Notes: generated by a model from the letters alone, not told the origin. 64,000 nucleotides of DNA from Niabella sp. (GCA_017744715.1 JAGIAT010000001.1:496001-560000); one strand, 5' to 3'. Positions 1-9,754 are shown, numbered from the stretch's first letter. A program made the numbers and translations.

Positions 1-1
1 C

Positions 2-589
2 TTTTCGCCAAAAATGAATGGGCAAACAGGAAACTACACGGATGTGATTGTAACCAATGCCGAATCCTGCCTGCAGGTGGCCGAGTTTATACAAAAGGGT
101 TATGGCAGCGGCATTAATACAAAAGGAACTGCCGAGGACTGGTATAAAAAAGGAGTGACCTCCTCTATCAATACCATGAACAATATTGCGGTAGCAGCAC
201 AATCGGCAACGGGATTTACGGGGGACGGAACCACAGTTATTAACAATTACCTTGGTGGCAGCAATGTAAAGTTTAACGGTGCAAATGACCTGGAGCGGAT
301 TTACATACAGGAATATCTGAATTTATACAGAAATGCCTGCGAGGCCTTTGTGTTCGTGCGCCGCACAGGATATCCTAAAACAACGTCCGCATACTATGCC
401 CGGGAGCCATTTACACAGGCAATTCCGCGCCGGTGGTGGATAAACGATCCCGGGGAAGTGAACAGGGTAAACTGGAACGCGGCATTGACAGCGCAGGGCT
501 TTACCCCTAACGCACAGGATGTGCCTACGCTAAGTACACAACGGATCTGGTATGATAAAACGGCTCCGGCCTTTGGGGCCGGTGAGTAA
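2..589 (+). CDS. SusD-like outer-membrane lipoprotein, C-terminal part (5' truncated by window edge)
   Basis: The frame is open from base 2, so the gene starts upstream of the window; the Met at position 14 is internal. About 195 residues are visible. The end resembles the C-terminus of the SusD-like protein at 4409-6109: a helix rich in Leu/Asn/Glu, a motif VRRTGYP, then IPRRWW and a final RIWYDK, which fits the SusD-like_2 group of nutrient-binding lipoproteins. SusD proteins cap a SusC TonB-dependent channel and help capture oligomeric substrates; the partner susC should lie just left of the window. A terminator-like hairpin follows at 707-747. Family assignment is fairly safe, substrate unknown. 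Confidence 0.8.
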   Translation, partial: FSPKMNGQTGNYTDVIVTNAESCLQVAEFIQKGYGSGINTKGTAEDWYKKGVTSSINTMNNIAVAAQSATGFTGDGTTVINNYLGGSNVKFNGANDLERIYIQEYLNLYRNACEAFVFVRRTGYPKTTSAYYAREPFTQAIPRRWWINDPGEVNRVNWNAALTAQGFTPNAQDVPTLSTQRIWYDKTAPAFGAGE

Positions 590-928
590 TGGCTGTAAGC
601 CATCTTAAAATACCAACGTTTATAGCGCTGCCGGATGGTACCTCAGGGGTGTGCATTCCGGAATTGTTAACAGATATAGTGTTTTCGCATTTTTAATCCA
701 TACGCTAAAGCTGCCAGGGGCCAAAATCCCGGGCGGCTTTTTCTTTTAAAAGGGGTTGCTGCGGACGCTTAAGTACACGCAAATGGTATTGAAATAAAAA
801 AATTATTGCCGACTTATTAATTTATTTAAAAAGTTTGTTAAATTTGTATTAACATTGCTTTAGGATTTTTTTAGCAATTTGTTGACCGTGCGATTGATTG
901 TAAAACCAGACAGTTATTAATAATTAAA
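590..928. other. Intergenic region between two SusCD loci
   Basis: No convincing gene. It holds the terminator at 707-747, then an AT-rich stretch from about 790 with a box matching TAnnTTTG at 839-846 (TAAATTTG). No well-spaced TTTG -33 element was found, so the promoter is tentative. It would drive the small ORF at 929 and the susC gene at 1038. Confidence 0.4.
707..747 (+). terminator. Rho-independent terminator after the truncated susD-like gene
   Basis: AAAGCTGCC (707-715) can pair with GGCGGCTTT (732-740) with one G-U pair, followed by TTCTTTT. It lies 118 bp after the stop codon and would separate the first SusCD locus from the next. Confidence 0.6.
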
Positions 929-1054
929 ATGAGAAAAAAAGAGTCTACCCCGAAGTGTAGTGTGCGTGCTCTTGCTTTAAACTCCCGCTCACAATACCGG
1001 AATGTGTCAAAATTTTTATTAAATCAAAAAAACAAGTATGAACAAGTTAATTAA
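929..1054 (+). CDS. Candidate 41-residue leader ORF overlapping the susC start
   Basis: ATG at 929 follows an A-rich sequence (TAATTAAA), a good initiation context in Bacteroidota. It reads 41 codons starting MRKKESTPKCSVRALALN and stops at 1052-1054, 14 bases inside the susC reading frame that begins at 1038, in a different frame. The peptide is basic, has one Cys and has no signal peptide. The position suggests translational coupling or a regulatory leader peptide; this is inference. No homologue is recognised. It could also be a chance ORF in a structured leader RNA. Confidence 0.35.
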   Translation: MRKKESTPKCSVRALALNSRSQYRNVSKFLLNQKNKYEQVN

Positions 1055-4000
1055 AAAATTAATATTTGTGCTGCTTATGAGTTGTACGCTTTCTTTTGCG
1101 CTGGCACAGCAACGGACTGTAACAGGTACGGTAAAGGATGAGCAGGGGACAACAATTAGTGGCGTCTCTTTTACAGTAAAAGGTTCAGCCAGTGGCGGCA
1201 CAACAAAAGAAGATGGCTCCTTCTCCGTAAATGTCGACGGAAATAGAGCTATACTTGAATTTAGTGCGGTAGGATTTCAAACCAAGGAGATAGCAGTGCT
1301 GGATAAAACAGTGCTCGAGGTTACTCTTGGGCGATCTGCCAATCAATTGGAAGAGGTTGTCGTAACCGGTTTTGGGGAAAGTCGTGCAAAGCGAAATTTG
1401 GGATATTCGGTTACCCAGGTAAACGGGGATGATATCCGGAGAGCAAATGTAGTGAATCCTATTGCTGCATTACAAGGACTTGTACCGGGTTTGCAGGTAA
1501 ATCCGGGTATCGGCGGGCCGCAGGCCAGCACCCGTTTCCTGATACGCGGAAGCGCTTCGCTAAACCCCTATGGAAACGTTCCATTGGTAGTTATTGATGA
1601 CATTGTGATGGATGATAATGTGATTCTTCAAAACCGGGGTGGCGACCAGGATTTTGGAAATATATTAAAAGACTTGAACCCGGATGATATCGAAACCGTT
1701 TCTGTATTAAAAGGGGGAGCCGTTACGGCCTTATACGGAAGCCGTGCAGCTAACGGGGTGATTCTTATTAAGACAAAAAAAGGATTCTCTCAAAAGGGAC
1801 TGGGAGTGTCTCTTACACAGAATGTGTTATTTGACCATGCATATCGTACTCTTGATTTTCAAAACAGATTTGGAACCGGGTTAAATGTTGATGACTGGAT
1901 CAAGGGCCCTAATGGAGAATTACAATATAATCCTGACTCTTATGGGATCAGTTATGGTCCCGAAATACAAGGGCAAATGTTCCGGGACATCAGCGGGCAA
2001 CTGGTAAAGAATAAAGCAGCTGACATATTAAGTCTTTATCAAACCGGAGTAACCAGCAATACAAACCTGGCTGTTAACGGAGGAAATGAAAAAACGACTT
2101 TCAGAGGCTCTTATTCCCGTCTTAGTTCAAAAGGCATAACCCCCAATAACGAGCTTGACAGAAATAGTTATACGATCAGGGCTACGCATCGCCTGGCACA
2201 ACGTGTATTATTAGATGCAAATGTTACGTATGCAAGAAGTAACACACTGAATCCTGCAATGCAAAATGGCAACAGCCTGATTTATAATTTTGCGTATGTG
2301 CTGCCCCGCAACTATGATGTAGACTATTGGAGAAACAACTATATTTCACCAAAAGGAGGACTGAGCAGGGTTGAATCTGGTACCATTGATGTAGCAAACA
2401 ATGCGCTTTGGCTGATTCACCAGAATAAGTATACACAATTAGAGGATAACTTCCGGGGAGGGCTTAATTTAAGAGCTGATATTACCGACTGGTTACGATT
2501 GGATGCCACCGCGTCCGTAAATGACCTGCAAATGAATTATGAAGTAAAGAAGAGAGGGCAGGGTGAAGGTTTTTCAGGAGGTGGTTATGAAACAAGAATG
2601 AGCAAGGTCTCTCAGAATCGTTACAGAGGCGCCTTGAATTTTACCAAGAAGATCAATAGTTTTGATTTCCTTTTACAAACAGGAGCAGAGGTAAGCACAT
2701 CTCGGGCAAAATCTCAATATGCTTATACAGACGGGTTCAGATTGCCGGACTATTTCCGTTTGTCCAATTCAGCTAAACCTGCAATTGTGTCTGAGGGCAC
2801 GCCTGATAAATATCAAACATCTTCCGGATTTTTCCAGGCAAGTATGTATTACAGAAATTTCCTGACACTGAATCTTTATGGAAGAAATGACTGGAACTCT
2901 ACGCTTGTTTACAATGATAAGCATGGTAGCTATTCTTATTTCTATCCTGGTGCAGACGCGGCATTCATCTTAACAGATGCATTTAAGCTCCCCAAATTAT
3001 TCGACTTTGCTAAGCTGAGATTGTCTTATGTTGAAGCTGGCGGAGGAACGAATCCCTATACTGCCAATACAGGTGCATATGTGCCGGCCGGAGCCTATTC
3101 TGATGCCTATGGCAATGCGATAACCAGGTATCGTTTTGATGCGAATACCCTGCCTAACCAGAATCTTGTACCCATACGGAATCAGAAAATTGAAGCGGGT
3201 ATAGAATTTAAAATGTTTTCTAACAGATTGGGAGCTGATATAACAGTTTATCAACAGGATAGTAAAAATCAGATCATTAGCTTTGGCGTTCCCGTAGAAT
3301 CGGGCGTAAATGCAGCACTTATAAACGGTGGTACCGTACGTAATAAAGGTGTTGAAATCCAATTGTATGGCACACCTATTAAGTTAAACAAGTTTTCATG
3401 GGATGCGATGTTTAACTATACGCTCAACCGGAATACGATAAAATCGCTTCCATTTGGACTAAAATCTGTATCGCTTGATGGCGGCGATGGAATCCGGTCT
3501 GTTGCTTACCTGAACGGAGATTATGGTACCATCGTAGCTCAGTATGCAATGGCAAGTTATCAAGCAACGGATGCCGGCGGAAAAAATATTTCAAGCCCGC
3601 TGAATGGAATGCCTGTAGTTTCAATTAATACAAGCGGTATAACCGGTGAGCCAATGATCCTTTACAGAAGAGCTAGTAACTACAACCCTTCGGTTGGGGG
3701 AAATTCGGAACCCGTAGTAGGATCTATTTTGCCCAAATTCCTGGGTAGCTTAAGAAATACCTTTAACTATGGCAAGTTCGCCTTAAGCTTTTTTCTTGAT
3801 GGTAAGTTTGGGGGGGATGTATATTCTACTTCTATGTTCTATGGCACTCAGTCAGGCAACATAGCTACCTCATTGTTTGGTCGCACTACCGATCTTGGAG
3901 GACTTGATTATAAAGATAGCAAGGGCAATTTAAGACATGATGGTATTTTGCATGACGGCGTATTCCGGCCGGGAAGTATTGTTGGCGCAGGACAAAGCCC

Positions 4001-4388
4001 GGATGGTAAGGAACATGATGTAAGTGGGATGACAGTTGCTGATGCTTATGCAAAAGGATATGTAAAACCTACCGGGGCAGCTGATTACTATTTATATCAA
4101 TATGGCTGGGGTAACGGGATCCGCACTTTTGGAATGGTGAAATCTTCATGGGTTTCATTACGGGAAGTATCTGTTTCTTACGATGTGCCCCAAGCAGTTG
4201 TTAGTAAACTCCGCCTGAATAACTTACGTGCTTCACTGATTGCTCGTAACGTAGGATTCTTGTATAACAGCGCACCAAACCATATCAATCCGGATAATTT
4301 GAATACAACCAGCAGTGGAGGTTTCCAGGAAAGTGGCGGTGTTCCTTATGTGCGTAGTTACGGTTTTTCCCTGAATACAAGTTTTTAA
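1038..4388 (+). CDS. SusC/RagA-type TonB-dependent outer-membrane receptor
   Basis: 1116 residues. A signal peptide (about 1-24, ending LSFALAQQ) is followed directly by a carboxypeptidase-regulatory-like beta domain (about 25-95), a plug domain (about 115-235, with EEVVVTGFG just before it) and a 22-strand-type barrel ending in Phe (SLNTSF). There is no N-terminal STN domain, so it is not expected to signal through an anti-sigma factor. It forms the active, TonB-powered outer-membrane channel whose lid is the SusD-like protein 20 bp downstream. A short ORF overlaps its start. No sigma/FecR or hybrid two-component regulator is adjacent. The substrate cannot be read from the sequence. Confidence 0.93.
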   Translation: MNKLIKKLIFVLLMSCTLSFALAQQRTVTGTVKDEQGTTISGVSFTVKGSASGGTTKEDGSFSVNVDGNRAILEFSAVGFQTKEIAVLDKTVLEVTLGRSANQLEEVVVTGFGESRAKRNLGYSVTQVNGDDIRRANVVNPIAALQGLVPGLQVNPGIGGPQASTRFLIRGSASLNPYGNVPLVVIDDIVMDDNVILQNRGGDQDFGNILKDLNPDDIETVSVLKGGAVTALYGSRAANGVILIKTKKGFSQKGLGVSLTQNVLFDHAYRTLDFQNRFGTGLNVDDWIKGPNGELQYNPDSYGISYGPEIQGQMFRDISGQLVKNKAADILSLYQTGVTSNTNLAVNGGNEKTTFRGSYSRLSSKGITPNNELDRNSYTIRATHRLAQRVLLDANVTYARSNTLNPAMQNGNSLIYNFAYVLPRNYDVDYWRNNYISPKGGLSRVESGTIDVANNALWLIHQNKYTQLEDNFRGGLNLRADITDWLRLDATASVNDLQMNYEVKKRGQGEGFSGGGYETRMSKVSQNRYRGALNFTKKINSFDFLLQTGAEVSTSRAKSQYAYTDGFRLPDYFRLSNSAKPAIVSEGTPDKYQTSSGFFQASMYYRNFLTLNLYGRNDWNSTLVYNDKHGSYSYFYPGADAAFILTDAFKLPKLFDFAKLRLSYVEAGGGTNPYTANTGAYVPAGAYSDAYGNAITRYRFDANTLPNQNLVPIRNQKIEAGIEFKMFSNRLGADITVYQQDSKNQIISFGVPVESGVNAALINGGTVRNKGVEIQLYGTPIKLNKFSWDAMFNYTLNRNTIKSLPFGLKSVSLDGGDGIRSVAYLNGDYGTIVAQYAMASYQATDAGGKNISSPLNGMPVVSINTSGITGEPMILYRRASNYNPSVGGNSEPVVGSILPKFLGSLRNTFNYGKFALSFFLDGKFGGDVYSTSMFYGTQSGNIATSLFGRTTDLGGLDYKDSKGNLRHDGILHDGVFRPGSIVGAGQSPDGKEHDVSGMTVADAYAKGYVKPTGAADYYLYQYGWGNGIRTFGMVKSSWVSLREVSVSYDVPQAVVSKLRLNNLRASLIARNVGFLYNSAPNHINPDNLNTTSSGGFQESGGVPYVRSYGFSLNTSF

Positions 4389-4408
4389 TAATCCGTTAAA
4401 GATTAAAA

Positions 4409-6109
4409 ATGAAAAAAATACTTAAATATTCGTTTCTTGCTTTGGTAACTCTTGCGGCATGCAGCCGGGAAAAGTTCGCCGAGATGAACACAAACCCCGA
4501 TGCTGTTTTAACCATAGATCCGAAAACACAGTTTCCAACAGCAGCATTGGCTTTGCATACAAACGATTTTGAAGCCTTTTACGATTATAATCGTAATATC
4601 AATATCTGGACATTACTGTGGGTGCAACCCGGTGGCAATGGCGTCGCATTTAGACAGAATATCGTCTCTACCGGTTCTTACGCTTATCGCATAGAAGACC
4701 TTTACAGCAGGGAAACCGGCGGGGTAGGAGGTGCGATGAAGAATATGCAATACCTGATCAGTTTGATGCCTCCTGATAAAAAGGCCACTTACACCTATAT
4801 GAATGCTATTACAGGCGTGCCGTTGGCGTATACGGCTTTTTATGTTTCAGATTTATTTGGGAGCATCGCTTATTCCGATGCGTTCCAGGCGCGATATACA
4901 AACCCTCCAAACCTTACCCCGAAATATGACAGTCAGGAACAGCTGTACACCATTTTGGATAATGAACTTAAGGGCATCGTGAATACTTTAAAAACGACGT
5001 CTCCTGACGGGCAGGTGTTATTAGGAACTTCGGATCTTTGGTATCATGGGGTGGGAAATGAAGCGCAGAACTGGGCACGTGCAGCAAATTCACTTAGGCT
5101 GAGGATTGCTATGCGTATGCTTAAAAGGAAACCAGATGCCGCCAAAGCGATCGTCAATGAGGTGCTTTCGGATAATCTTGGGCCGATCAATAGCCGGGAT
5201 GTTCAATGGATATTTAAAGGCGGTGGTACAACCGGCGGTGGTGGTAACTGGAACCCCGGGTCGCCTTCCGGCAGGAAAGATGTTGTTGATTTTATGAACG
5301 ATACGCAGGACCCCAGAGTGCGGATGATTTATCAAAAATCAGCAGTAACACAGGCTATGTTTGATGCGGCTAAAGCACAGGGAAAAATAGCGGCTTCCGA
5401 TAAGTGGAGAGCCTATACCGGAAGATATGGAAGCCCGGATGCTAGTAAAAATCCCGACAAAGCACCATATGTAACGAACCTGAGCTTTAATTATAATGGA
5501 CGGGATACCAGCCTTCCAATGCCGTCGCAGATTCAAAATAGTATATGGGACCCTACATATCAAAGCAAGAATGCTACAAGGAATTTCCCTGTGATTACCT
5601 ATGCTGATGTTTGTTTTATGCGGGCAGAACTGGCGGCAAGAGGTGTTACCACGGAAGATGCGCAGGATTGGTACTATAAGGGTATTGACGCTTCAATGGC
5701 CGATTATAACGACTGGGGGAAGGATGCCAAGGTGAACGGGTACCAGGCCATGACTGCAGACGAAATAACTGCGTATAAGAATCAGCCGGGAGTTAAGTTT
5801 GATGCAGCTAATGCCATAGAGCAAATTTGTCTGCAACAGTTTATCCATCTTCATACAAACTCAAATGAGCTATGGGCGCTAATGAAACGGACGGGATACC
5901 CCAGTGTTAACGGAGTTATTATGAAGGCGGAAAGTGTTTCCTCTAATGGTGTAGATCAACCTTTGCCAAGAAGATGGGCATTAAACCTGCCTGTTGGTAG
6001 TGATTTGAATTATACCAATAAACTGCAGGCTATAACCGATATGCAGAAGGATCCTGAATTAGGAGATCTGCCTGATATCACCGGCAGGGTTTGGTGGGAT
6101 AAAAAATAG
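4409..6109 (+). CDS. SusD-like_2 family nutrient-binding lipoprotein
   Basis: 566 residues with a lipoprotein signal peptide (LVTLAACSRE, lipidated Cys18). The body is alpha-helical in composition and has SusD-like_2 features, including a C-terminal MKRTGYP and PLPRRWALN region matching the truncated protein at the window start. It lies 20 bp after the SusC gene and is presumably co-transcribed; it should sit on the cell surface as the lid of that channel. A perfect 10-bp terminator hairpin follows within 50 bp, so the pair forms a closed two-gene unit. Confidence 0.9.
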   Translation: MKKILKYSFLALVTLAACSREKFAEMNTNPDAVLTIDPKTQFPTAALALHTNDFEAFYDYNRNINIWTLLWVQPGGNGVAFRQNIVSTGSYAYRIEDLYSRETGGVGGAMKNMQYLISLMPPDKKATYTYMNAITGVPLAYTAFYVSDLFGSIAYSDAFQARYTNPPNLTPKYDSQEQLYTILDNELKGIVNTLKTTSPDGQVLLGTSDLWYHGVGNEAQNWARAANSLRLRIAMRMLKRKPDAAKAIVNEVLSDNLGPINSRDVQWIFKGGGTTGGGGNWNPGSPSGRKDVVDFMNDTQDPRVRMIYQKSAVTQAMFDAAKAQGKIAASDKWRAYTGRYGSPDASKNPDKAPYVTNLSFNYNGRDTSLPMPSQIQNSIWDPTYQSKNATRNFPVITYADVCFMRAELAARGVTTEDAQDWYYKGIDASMADYNDWGKDAKVNGYQAMTADEITAYKNQPGVKFDAANAIEQICLQQFIHLHTNSNELWALMKRTGYPSVNGVIMKAESVSSNGVDQPLPRRWALNLPVGSDLNYTNKLQAITDMQKDPELGDLPDITGRVWWDKK

Positions 6110-6125
6110 CAGGTCACAGACAGAA

Positions 6126-6165
6126 AATAAGCCTCTTGAATATTCATGAGGCTTATTTAATTTTA
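6126..6165 (+). terminator. Terminator after the SusCD pair
   Basis: AATAAGCCTC (6126-6135) pairs perfectly with GAGGCTTATT (6148-6157) and is followed by TAATTTT. It overlaps the 5' extension of the next reading frame, which is evidence that the downstream gene starts after it, at 6172. Confidence 0.8.
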
Positions 6166-6171
6166 TCAATA

Positions 6172-6747
6172 ATGATACGGTTTGTTACAATATTTCTTGC
6201 TGTTCTTCTACAGGTAAATTGTATTTGGGGTCAACACTATAAGTTGGATTCGTTATCGTTAAGGACTATTGAAAATACAAAATTTAATTTGAAACCCTAT
6301 CAACACAAACTGAAAGTGATTGCATTTTTAGCCGTAGATTGTCCATTGTCACAACAATCTACAGTGGTGCTCAGGGAAATCCGGGCTAAGTTTTCAGACA
6401 ATGTATCTGTTATAGGTGTTTTTCCCGGAAGGGAATCGAGGATGGCATGTATAGCATTCAAAAAAAAATACCAGCTTTTATTCCCCTTATTGAGCGATAA
6501 AGAGTATAAATGGACGAAACTGTTAAATGCTACCGTAACACCGGAAGTGTTTCTGTTGAACGAAGGAAACAATCTTTTATACTATGGGGCAATTGATGAC
6601 CGGACGATAAGCCTTAACAAAAGAAAACGCAAGGCGGAAAAGAATTATTTAGTGGATGCAATAGACGATCATCTTTCCGGTAAAAAAATGGGGATCAATC
6701 ATGTAAAGGCAGTAGGTTGTTATATTGAAATTAATCAGGACGAATGA
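6172..6747 (+). CDS. Secreted redoxin (thioredoxin-fold) protein
   Basis: 191 residues from the ATG at 6172. The frame is open from a TTG at 6136, but that start lies inside a terminator hairpin, and the ATG at 6172 gives a clean signal peptide (about 20 residues, ending IWGQ). The rest looks like the AhpC/TSA-redoxin fold. The motif LAVDCPLSQQ has a single Cys where classical thioredoxins have CxxC, as in the redoxin domains often fused to cytochrome c/copper-monooxygenase proteins. Its stop overlaps the start of such a protein (ATGA at 6744-6747), so the two are co-translated and probably act together in the periplasm. The reaction is unknown. Confidence 0.7.
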   Translation: MIRFVTIFLAVLLQVNCIWGQHYKLDSLSLRTIENTKFNLKPYQHKLKVIAFLAVDCPLSQQSTVVLREIRAKFSDNVSVIGVFPGRESRMACIAFKKKYQLLFPLLSDKEYKWTKLLNATVTPEVFLLNEGNNLLYYGAIDDRTISLNKRKRKAEKNYLVDAIDDHLSGKKMGINHVKAVGCYIEINQDE

Positions 6748-8039
6748 AATATTTTTTTGTTGTATCCACCTTTTTCGTTTTCATGTATTCTTTTGCCCAG
6801 GCGCAGCAATTGAATGTAGCAGCTATTTTCAGGAACAAGTGTGCCTCATGTCATAAGCCGGGAGAAGCGGCCCCTTTTTCCTTACAGACTTATGATGATG
6901 TTGTTAAACGTAAGACCCTCATTAAAGACGTCATTCAAAGTGGCTATATGCCGCCATGGAAGGCAGATACTCATTACCAGGATTTTTTGAATAACCGGTC
7001 TTTGACTGCGCAGGAAAAAGAGACCATAATAAACTGGATCAATACAAAAACACCGAAACGAGCGTTTAATTTAACGGCAATAAAAAATGGACAAGAAAAA
7101 ACAGCATATCCGCGGTCTCCTGATATGACGCTGAAAATCAGCAAACCGTATGTTGTAAAAGGAAATAATCAAGAGCGGTTTGTTGTATTTAAAATACCAT
7201 ATCAAATAAATGCAGATAAGAGTGTGGAGGCCGTAGAGTTTTTCTCTAATAACAAGAAGATTGTGCACCATATTAATTACGGATTTTATGCGGTTCCGGA
7301 TAGCGGCGTTAATATATATGCCGATGATGCGTATGTTGATCCGGAAACAGACGGGACGAAAATCCATCAGTATGACAAATATTATCGCCGTCCAATGACC
7401 TATTATACGGGGTGGATTCCTGGTTCGACATACGAATCCTATCCTCCCGGTATTGGTTGGAAGCTTGAAAAAAGAGGCATTGTAATGTTAACCGTTCATT
7501 ATTCGGCCCTGGCAGCAGATGAAGAGTCCGTTGTTGGTGTTAATTTGTTTTTTACCAGTAAACCGGTTGAACGAGCCGTGTCCATTGTAAGCCTGGGTTC
7601 CCAGGGATTTGGTGAAGCAGATATCACACCGCCATTACTGATCGAACCGAATGTAGTAAAAACGTTTACGCTGGATATGAAAACAACGGATGACCAGTCT
7701 ATTATGTATGTGTGGCCCCATATGCATTATATAGGAAAGGAATTTACAGCCTATGCTATAACACCGGCAAAGGACACTATAAGACTTGTTCATATCTCAG
7801 AATGGGATTTCCGGTGGCAGGAGTTATATAAATTTAAGAAATTTGTTAAGGTTCCTGCGGGGTCAATTATACATATGATAGGTACCTACGATAATACGGC
7901 GAAGAATCCGTTCAACCCGAACTCGCCTCCTCAAACGATCTATTCTACCCAGAACATGAAAGCTACGGATGAAATGTTTACATTAATTATGATATACGTT
8001 CCATATCAAAGCGGAGATGAGAATCGTGCTACCGAATAG
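6744..8039 (+). CDS. Exported cytochrome c / copper type II monooxygenase-like protein
   Basis: 431 residues with a signal peptide (about 1-20). One c-type heme site CASCH lies at 33-37, followed by a short cytochrome-like segment ending around MPPWKAD (69-75). The rest resembles peptidylglycine/dopamine monooxygenase copper proteins. Residues matching both copper sites are present: HH at 175-176 and H252 in TVHYS for CuH; H326 and H328 in PHMHY and M411 in DEM for CuM. A hydroxylating oxidoreductase fed by the heme is plausible. It overlaps the redoxin gene by 4 bp; in many bacteria these modules occur as one fused protein. Substrate unknown. Confidence 0.75.
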   Translation: MKYFFVVSTFFVFMYSFAQAQQLNVAAIFRNKCASCHKPGEAAPFSLQTYDDVVKRKTLIKDVIQSGYMPPWKADTHYQDFLNNRSLTAQEKETIINWINTKTPKRAFNLTAIKNGQEKTAYPRSPDMTLKISKPYVVKGNNQERFVVFKIPYQINADKSVEAVEFFSNNKKIVHHINYGFYAVPDSGVNIYADDAYVDPETDGTKIHQYDKYYRRPMTYYTGWIPGSTYESYPPGIGWKLEKRGIVMLTVHYSALAADEESVVGVNLFFTSKPVERAVSIVSLGSQGFGEADITPPLLIEPNVVKTFTLDMKTTDDQSIMYVWPHMHYIGKEFTAYAITPAKDTIRLVHISEWDFRWQELYKFKKFVKVPAGSIIHMIGTYDNTAKNPFNPNSPPQTIYSTQNMKATDEMFTLIMIYVPYQSGDENRATE

Positions 8040-8296
8040 TATAGAGTGAAATATTGGATAAAATCCGTTTTCGTACATAATGAGTGAAATAAAAGGGGCA
8101 AGGCTACACACATTCATTGTAGTGGGTGACAAATAGCATTGGTATAGGATAAAGACATAGTGTAGTCGTTGGCAGGAGTCGCAGTTTTTAGTATGTGAGG
8201 TATCATAATGTAATTTTTGTTGAATAATTATGTTACATATTTCTTATATTTATATTGATGATAATTTAATATCTTCTAAACCTAAAATCAATTGCC

Positions 8297-9754
8297 ATGA
8301 AAAAGTATCTTAATCTAAGGCTGATTACTCTGTTACATTGTGCTTTGGTATTAACAGTTTGCCTTTTTCCCGCCTGCAAAAAACATCAAGATAAAATAGC
8401 AACGGCTACTGATGACAACGGTATCCCTTTTAGTATTATAGAGCGGTTAAAGAAGGACGGCTATAGTATAAATGGTATTATTGCCTATAAAGATGGCTAT
8501 ATTGTGGAAGGAGATATTATTCTTTCCAAAGCAGACTTGACAAACACTTCGCCTAGAATGGCTCAACGTGGCGAAGAGCGTAAGATGGCTAATAATCTAT
8601 TGTTTGTTGAAAAAATTGCGCAATACCGTACCACAAATCTCGTTTCGGGATTCACGCCAACTAACCCGAGAACAATTACAGTTTCTTTGGCTAGTGGATT
8701 TCCAACTGCATATTCTACAGCGCTCGACGCTGCATTGGCGAGATATAATACAGTAGGGCTTGGGCTGAATTTTGTAACAACAAGTGGAACTGCCGATATT
8801 GCTATTACGATCAATAATTCGCTGCCATCGGGTGTTTATGGTGGATCCAACGGCTTTCCTTCTGCTACCGGTGACCCCAATCATTCCATAGAAGTAAATG
8901 TATCTTACATTGGAAATAATCCTAATATGGGATTTCTTACTACTTTTTTTGCCCATGAGATCGGGCACTGTATCGGGTTTCGGCATACGGATTATTTTGA
9001 CAGATCTTTTAGCAATTGTCAGTATGCTTCTCAGCTTTATAATGGCTATGACGAGCAAAGTGGAACTGTTGGAGCTATTCATATTCCTGGAACTCCAACT
9101 GCAGGAGATCCAGGAAGCTGGATGCTAGCCTGTAGTGGTCAAACGACGGACCGACCTTTTAATGCTAATGATATTACTGCTCTAAAAGCATTGTATCCCA
9201 GGACCTACACCAACGTCGAGAAGAGCAAGATTTTTTTGCGTGACAACTGTTCCGGTGGCTATGCGGGGACTGCAGTAACATATACCGTTGCTGCAAATAC
9301 TTATACGTCCGCAATAGATCAGGCAGATGCTGATCAAAAAGCGCTTAACGATATCAATGCAAATGGGCAGGCATATGCAAATGCAAACGGAACGTGTGTG
9401 TTGGCAAGTACTTTTACATTTGGGCGTGTTGATTATCCGGCACCTCCCGGGGTATCTGTTAGTGGTATGAACCCTGTCACCGTTCAATTTCTGCAAAATA
9501 GCGCTGTTGTGCGTAAAGTTACAATCCCTTTAACTGGCAATATATCTGAAGCAATTACTCCCGGTACCTATAATTTAAAGTTTATCATTCCGAGTGTGAG
9601 CTACCCTGTATATTTTTACGTTCGTAGTACGAACGCCCCGTATAATATTGAGTATTGGTACCGGTTGTCAAATACGAATACCTATACAACCCCAACGCTG
9701 ACGTTTAGTGGCGGCTCAACAATTGGGATTGATCTTACAAATGATGCGTTATAA
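8297..9754 (+). CDS. M57-type HEIGH zinc metalloprotease lipoprotein with DUF5977-like domain
   Basis: 485 residues. A lipoprotein signal ends at FPACKK (Cys27). The protease domain spans about 45-300, with the zinc motif HEIGHCIGFRH at 220-230 (two His, catalytic Glu221, third His230), typical of the dual-action HEIGH metallopeptidases (M57). A Cys-containing region at about 305-370 (NCSGGYAG ... QADADQKA ... NGQAYAN) fits DUF5977, often seen in repeats in Bacteroidota surface proteins. The last about 110 residues are an unassigned beta-rich domain. It appears monocistronic, with 257 bp upstream and 185 bp downstream without genes. Likely a surface-anchored protease; target unknown. Confidence 0.75.
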   Translation: MKKYLNLRLITLLHCALVLTVCLFPACKKHQDKIATATDDNGIPFSIIERLKKDGYSINGIIAYKDGYIVEGDIILSKADLTNTSPRMAQRGEERKMANNLLFVEKIAQYRTTNLVSGFTPTNPRTITVSLASGFPTAYSTALDAALARYNTVGLGLNFVTTSGTADIAITINNSLPSGVYGGSNGFPSATGDPNHSIEVNVSYIGNNPNMGFLTTFFAHEIGHCIGFRHTDYFDRSFSNCQYASQLYNGYDEQSGTVGAIHIPGTPTAGDPGSWMLACSGQTTDRPFNANDITALKALYPRTYTNVEKSKIFLRDNCSGGYAGTAVTYTVAANTYTSAIDQADADQKALNDINANGQAYANANGTCVLASTFTFGRVDYPAPPGVSVSGMNPVTVQFLQNSAVVRKVTIPLTGNISEAITPGTYNLKFIIPSVSYPVYFYVRSTNAPYNIEYWYRLSNTNTYTTPTLTFSGGSTIGIDLTNDAL

